A DNA stretch of 9,583 nucleotides from Chitinophaga pinensis (GTDB lineage Bacteria; Bacteroidota; Bacteroidia; UKL13-3). Both the position numbers and the translations under genes were made by a program. This document shows, in pieces, positions 7,410-9,583 of this stretch. The stretch's first letter is position 1. Each line of letters opens with the position of its first letter. The notes under the pieces were generated by a model. That model had not been told where the DNA came from. It saw nothing but the letters and a program-made list of their open reading frames with translations, and made no database searches. Location of the stretch: the NCBI GenBank assembly GCA_945876985.1, contig CAMCQX010000039.1, forward strand, positions 1-9,583. The letters are read 5' to 3'.

Positions 7410-8300
7410 CTATCCCCTTTCTACCACATACATCGCGTATTTTTTTTCTCTTAAAAACTTATCTGGGTCAATGGCAGCAAATTCTTTCGTCATTTTTTTA
7501 TCAATACCACTTCTTAAGTTTTCTGTTAAATAATATAACCAAGCTTTTTTGAAACGTAATTTTTCAAAAGCAAAATGTTTTAAAGGAATCAAAAAACGTT
7601 CTGCATACATATAAATAAACTTACTCATTGGAAGCACATTTAATGTAATGTCTTTTTCATAAGTAATTTTCCAACCTTTATTGGCAATTTTACTTAAAAA
7701 GGTTTCTTCTAAATGTCCTGATTTATTAATTCCATCTTGGTTTTTTCTGAAATAATCTACTATAATCCATTTACCTCCAACTTCCATAAAATGATCTACA
7801 TGTTCAATGGCACTATCTAAGTTGATGTATTGCAACGATTCAGAATTAATAATGGTTTTATATTTCTGCTCCGATTTAAAGTCTTCAAACTTTGCATGGT
7901 GACAAATCAATCCTTGATATTTGTTTTCGATATGGCTTTTTTGATTCACATTTGGAGTCAATGCTTCTACATTGATTCCGTTTTGTTTTAACATAGCCGA
8001 CAAACCGCCCATTCCACAACCCACATCCAAAACTAAGCCTTGTTTATCATCAATTAAATGCATGATATTTTCAGCATATTTCATTTGTGCTTCTTCCAAA
8101 TCTCTTATCGAAATGGCGTCAGGTGCAATATTTATATCTTCAAAATACCCCCAATGAAGCATATCATTTTTCAATATTTTTGAATACAAATACAATTCTA
8201 AATCGTAAGAAGATTTATCGTAATGAGCATTCTCTTTGTGGAATTGATATGCTTTAAACCAGTTAATTGGATTTAAAAAAATAGTAATGTTTTTATTCAT
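7410..8300 (-). CDS. SAM-dependent class I methyltransferase, cyclopropane-fatty-acid-synthase-like
   Basis: A 296-residue protein with a Rossmann methyltransferase core. Motif I is LVLDVGCGMGGLS (89-101), which binds SAM. LTPNVNQ (114-120) is the post-motif segment that in CFA-synthase, mycolic-acid and sterol methyltransferases reads roughly LTxSxxQ. SESLQYI (153-159) and MEVGGKWIIVDYF (172-184) fit motifs IV and VI. The segment NDMLHWGYFED (45-55) before the core also resembles this group. Substrate is unknown: lipid, quinone or a small metabolite are all possible, and I do not see the full CFA-synthase catalytic set. The C-terminal 90 residues are basic and aromatic. I chose ATG at 8300, since the frame extends only to a TTG at 8309. 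No signal peptide is seen. It sits 103 nt downstream of the DUF4783-like gene and ends in TAG before a hairpin cluster. Confidence 0.82.
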   Translation of the reverse strand: MNKNITIFLNPINWFKAYQFHKENAHYDKSSYDLELYLYSKILKNDMLHWGYFEDINIAPDAISIRDLEEAQMKYAENIMHLIDDKQGLVLDVGCGMGGLSAMLKQNGINVEALTPNVNQKSHIENKYQGLICHHAKFEDFKSEQKYKTIINSESLQYINLDSAIEHVDHFMEVGGKWIIVDYFRKNQDGINKSGHLEETFLSKIANKGWKITYEKDITLNVLPMSKFIYMYAERFLIPLKHFAFEKLRFKKAWLYYLTENLRSGIDKKMTKEFAAIDPDKFLREKKYAMYVVERG

Positions 8301-8403
8301 TAGGAACAAATTATTTTAATTGATTAATTACAATTATAATAATTTCATTCATAAAACATCATTGCTGTCAACACATTATAAAATTATAATTTGTTTTAAA
8401 TTT

Positions 8404-8769
8404 CTATTCACGCTCCACTTTCAATTCATGAATCAAGTTATTTTTCATAAAAATATACAACCTTAACTTTAAACCAGACTCAGTTTCGTAACTAGCAATG
8501 GCATATTTTGCACCTTGTGCCGATGCGCCTCTGTGTTTTATATTAATTATTTTGGAAGGATAAGTATCAAAAAACTTTTTAAGCATTTGCTCAGCTTGTG
8601 CTTTACTACATAAACTTTCAGTTTCTAGTAATGTAATTTCTACATTTGCATTTAAAAACTTTGAAACTACATCGCTTTTATTCGATTTAATAGTTAAAAC
8701 TACATCATCAAACACATCTGCTTTACTAATAAATGGTATTAAGAATAAAAATAATAATATACGTTTCAT
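8404..8769 (-). CDS. Small exported protein, DUF4783-like
   Basis: A 121-residue protein with a signal peptide (MKRILLFLFLIPFISKA, then DVFDD). The mature part has the pattern of the Bacteroidota DUF4783 family: an N-terminal helix with a polar LxNANVEITLLE strand, SKAQAEQMLKKFFDTYP, then alternating beta strands with GASAQGAKYAIASYE and a final LIHELKVERE. The family is thought to have an NTF2-like fold; its function is not known to me. Upstream in-frame codons reach an ATG at 8811, but the start at 8769 puts the signal peptide at the N terminus, so I prefer it. It is divergent from the TonB receptor across 172 nt, with an 18-bp palindrome between them. Confidence 0.78.
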   Translation of the reverse strand: MKRILLFLFLIPFISKADVFDDVVLTIKSNKSDVVSKFLNANVEITLLETESLCSKAQAEQMLKKFFDTYPSKIINIKHRGASAQGAKYAIASYETESGLKLRLYIFMKNNLIHELKVERE

Positions 8770-8850
8770 AATTTTCAGTGCTTTATAATTTGATATTGCA
8801 AGCTTAAACATTTTTTACTAAAACCATGCCATATTGTTAAAATATAAAAA

Positions 8851-8868
8851 GAAAAATAGCTATTTTTC
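8851..8868. promoter_or_regulatory. Perfect 18-bp palindrome in a divergent intergenic region
   Basis: GAAAAATAGCTATTTTTC is identical to its own reverse complement. It lies 73 nt upstream of the receptor start and 81 nt upstream of the preferred start of the DUF4783-like gene, so it is nearly central between the two divergent genes. That position fits an operator for a dimeric regulator acting on one or both genes. It has no loop, so a stable RNA hairpin or terminator is less likely. No regulator can be assigned. Confidence 0.4.
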
Positions 8869-8941
8869 AATGCAACACAAACTTAATTATGCAAAGAAAA
8901 TTTAAATTTATATTTTGCCACGTTTTAAAATGAATTCCTAA

Positions 8942-9460
8942 ATGAGATTTTTATACATTATAATAATATTTTTACTAATACGTTCAATAAGTTTTGCTCA
9001 AAACTCTGGTTTAATTACTGGTAAAATTTTGGATGCCAAACACAATGAAACCCTCATTGGCGTTACCATTGTAGTTAAAGGAACTTCGTATGCTACTCAA
9101 ACAAATTCAGAAGGAATATTTACTTTAAAAAATATAAAAGCAGGAGAATATAATATTGAAATAAAATATTTAGGTTTCAAAACTGTTTTAAAAACTGAGG
9201 TAAAAGTAATTGCGGCCCAAACTACCAATATTGGAACTATTGAAATGCAAACCGCTAGCACCAATATGGATGAAGTAGTAATTTTAGGAAAAAAACCTTT
9301 AATTGACGTTGACAAACCACAAACTGTAAATACCATTAGCCAAGACAATATAGAATTAGCTCCTTCGCGCCAATTACAACAAATTATAAACACACAACCC
9401 GGTGTAATTCAATCGCCAGCCGGTGTAAATATTAGAGGTGGTAGAACTTATGAAACATGA
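8942..9460 (+). CDS. TonB-dependent outer-membrane receptor, N-terminal part ending at an in-frame TGA
   Basis: These 172 residues start with a signal peptide (MRFLYIIIIFLLIRSISFA, then QNSG). A carboxypeptidase-regulatory-like beta-sandwich follows at about 23-103 (LITGKILDAKHNETLIGVTI, GTSYATQTNSEGIFTLKNI, GEYNIEIKYLGFKT). MDEVVILGKK (109-118) sits where the TonB box is expected. The plug domain then begins: PQTVNTISQDNIE, QLQQIINTQPGVIQ and NIRGGRTYE. Such receptors sit in the outer membrane and take up large or scarce ligands using TonB/ExbBD energy. This domain order is typical of Bacteroidota receptors, including SusC relatives, but the ligand cannot be told. The frame stops at TGA (9458-9460) in the middle of the plug, although the plug sequence goes on in the same frame. 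The start directly follows a TAA at 8939-8941. Confidence 0.88.
   Translation: MRFLYIIIIFLLIRSISFAQNSGLITGKILDAKHNETLIGVTIVVKGTSYATQTNSEGIFTLKNIKAGEYNIEIKYLGFKTVLKTEVKVIAAQTTNIGTIEMQTASTNMDEVVILGKKPLIDVDKPQTVNTISQDNIELAPSRQLQQIINTQPGVIQSPAGVNIRGGRTYET
9458..9460 (+). other. In-frame TGA interrupting the TonB-dependent receptor
   Basis: The reading is GAA ACA TGA TCT TAT ATT GAT, or ET-stop-SYID. The plug motif YIDGVNVTDPL continues in frame directly after it, so no base is gained or lost. Relatives usually have a small residue such as Gly here in YET-x-x-YIDG-type motifs, so GGA to TGA is the simplest origin, though TGG, CGA or others are possible. Confidence 0.85.
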
Positions 9461-9583
9461 TCTTATATTGATGGAGTAAATGTTACAGATCCACTTTCTG
9501 GAACTGGTTTTGGATTAGATATTGGTTCAAATGCAATCAGTGAAATTGAAATTACAACTGGAGGAATTGGTGCTGATGTGGGT
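9461..9583 (+). CDS. TonB-dependent receptor plug domain, continuation (partial, runs off right edge)
   Basis: Forty-one codons continue the receptor frame to the window edge without another stop: SYIDGVNVTDPLSGTGFG, LDIGSNAISEIEITTGG, then IGADVG. This is the classic plug-domain pattern of Bacteroidota receptors: YIDGV, then residues ISEIEI before TGG. No plausible start codon precedes it, so it is the second part of the interrupted gene and not an independent one. The beta-barrel lies beyond the window. Confidence 0.85.

Noticed and set aside
8930..8941. Three-codon leader ORF (ATG AAT TCC TAA) abutting the receptor start
   Set aside because: The TAA-ATG junction is striking, but so short an ORF is expected by chance in AT-rich DNA and there is no peptide or attenuator structure to support a leader function.
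9097..9393. Minus-strand 98-residue open frame inside the receptor gene
   Set aside because: It is antisense to a well-supported domain sequence and has no recognisable motif or promoter.
9458..9460. Selenocysteine at the internal TGA of the receptor
   Set aside because: Plug domains have no selenoprotein tradition, the neighbouring residues have no redox motif, and the bases after the TGA show no evident SECIS-like stem-loop.
1..9583. CRISPR arrays, insertion sequences, prophage, tRNA or rRNA genes
   Set aside because: I saw no regularly spaced repeats, transposase or integrase sequence, or tRNA/rRNA-like segments; nearly all the DNA is covered by housekeeping and envelope genes.

Overview
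The window looks like chromosomal DNA of a low-GC member of the Bacteroidota. The signs are a TonB-dependent outer-membrane receptor with an N-terminal carboxypeptidase-like regulatory domain, a small exported protein resembling DUF4783, GyrA and DAP decarboxylase sequences of Bacteroidota type, and the absence of clear Shine-Dalgarno sequences. I cannot name a genus.

Layout, left to right. A class V aminotransferase-like gene with an export signal runs off the left edge (minus strand, 239 to 1). An intergenic stretch follows, holding a terminator and a palindromic repeat. Then come gyrA (minus, 3039 to 370), clpC (minus, 5826 to 3238), a diaminopimelate decarboxylase gene, lysA (minus, 7230 to 6013), an intergenic stretch packed with hairpins, a SAM-dependent methyltransferase gene (minus, 8300 to 7410) and a DUF4783-like exported protein gene (minus, 8769 to 8404). 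The only plus-strand gene is a TonB-dependent receptor that starts at 8942 and runs off the right edge. Every minus-strand gene is separated from the next by 90 nt or more, and three of the gaps hold terminator-like hairpins. This suggests mostly single-gene transcription units rather than one operon.

The genes are mainly housekeeping: DNA supercoiling (GyrA), protein quality control (ClpC), and lysine and cell-wall precursor synthesis (LysA), with envelope functions at the two ends. I see no phage, insertion sequence, CRISPR array, toxin-antitoxin pair, defence cassette, tRNA or rRNA.

The notable points are genetic rather than a new system. (1) gyrA, normally essential, is cut by an in-frame TAA at 1795-1797, with perfect reading-frame and homology continuity on both sides. 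(2) The TonB receptor is cut the same way by an in-frame TGA at 9458-9460. Both fit a single G-to-T change on the coding strand. Sequencing or assembly error, real mutation and recoding cannot be told apart from this window alone. (3) A palindromic intergenic repeat occurs 3' of gyrA and again 3' of the methyltransferase gene, with a compensatory base-pair change that supports a conserved hairpin. (4) A perfect 18-bp palindrome lies between the divergent DUF4783-like and receptor genes.
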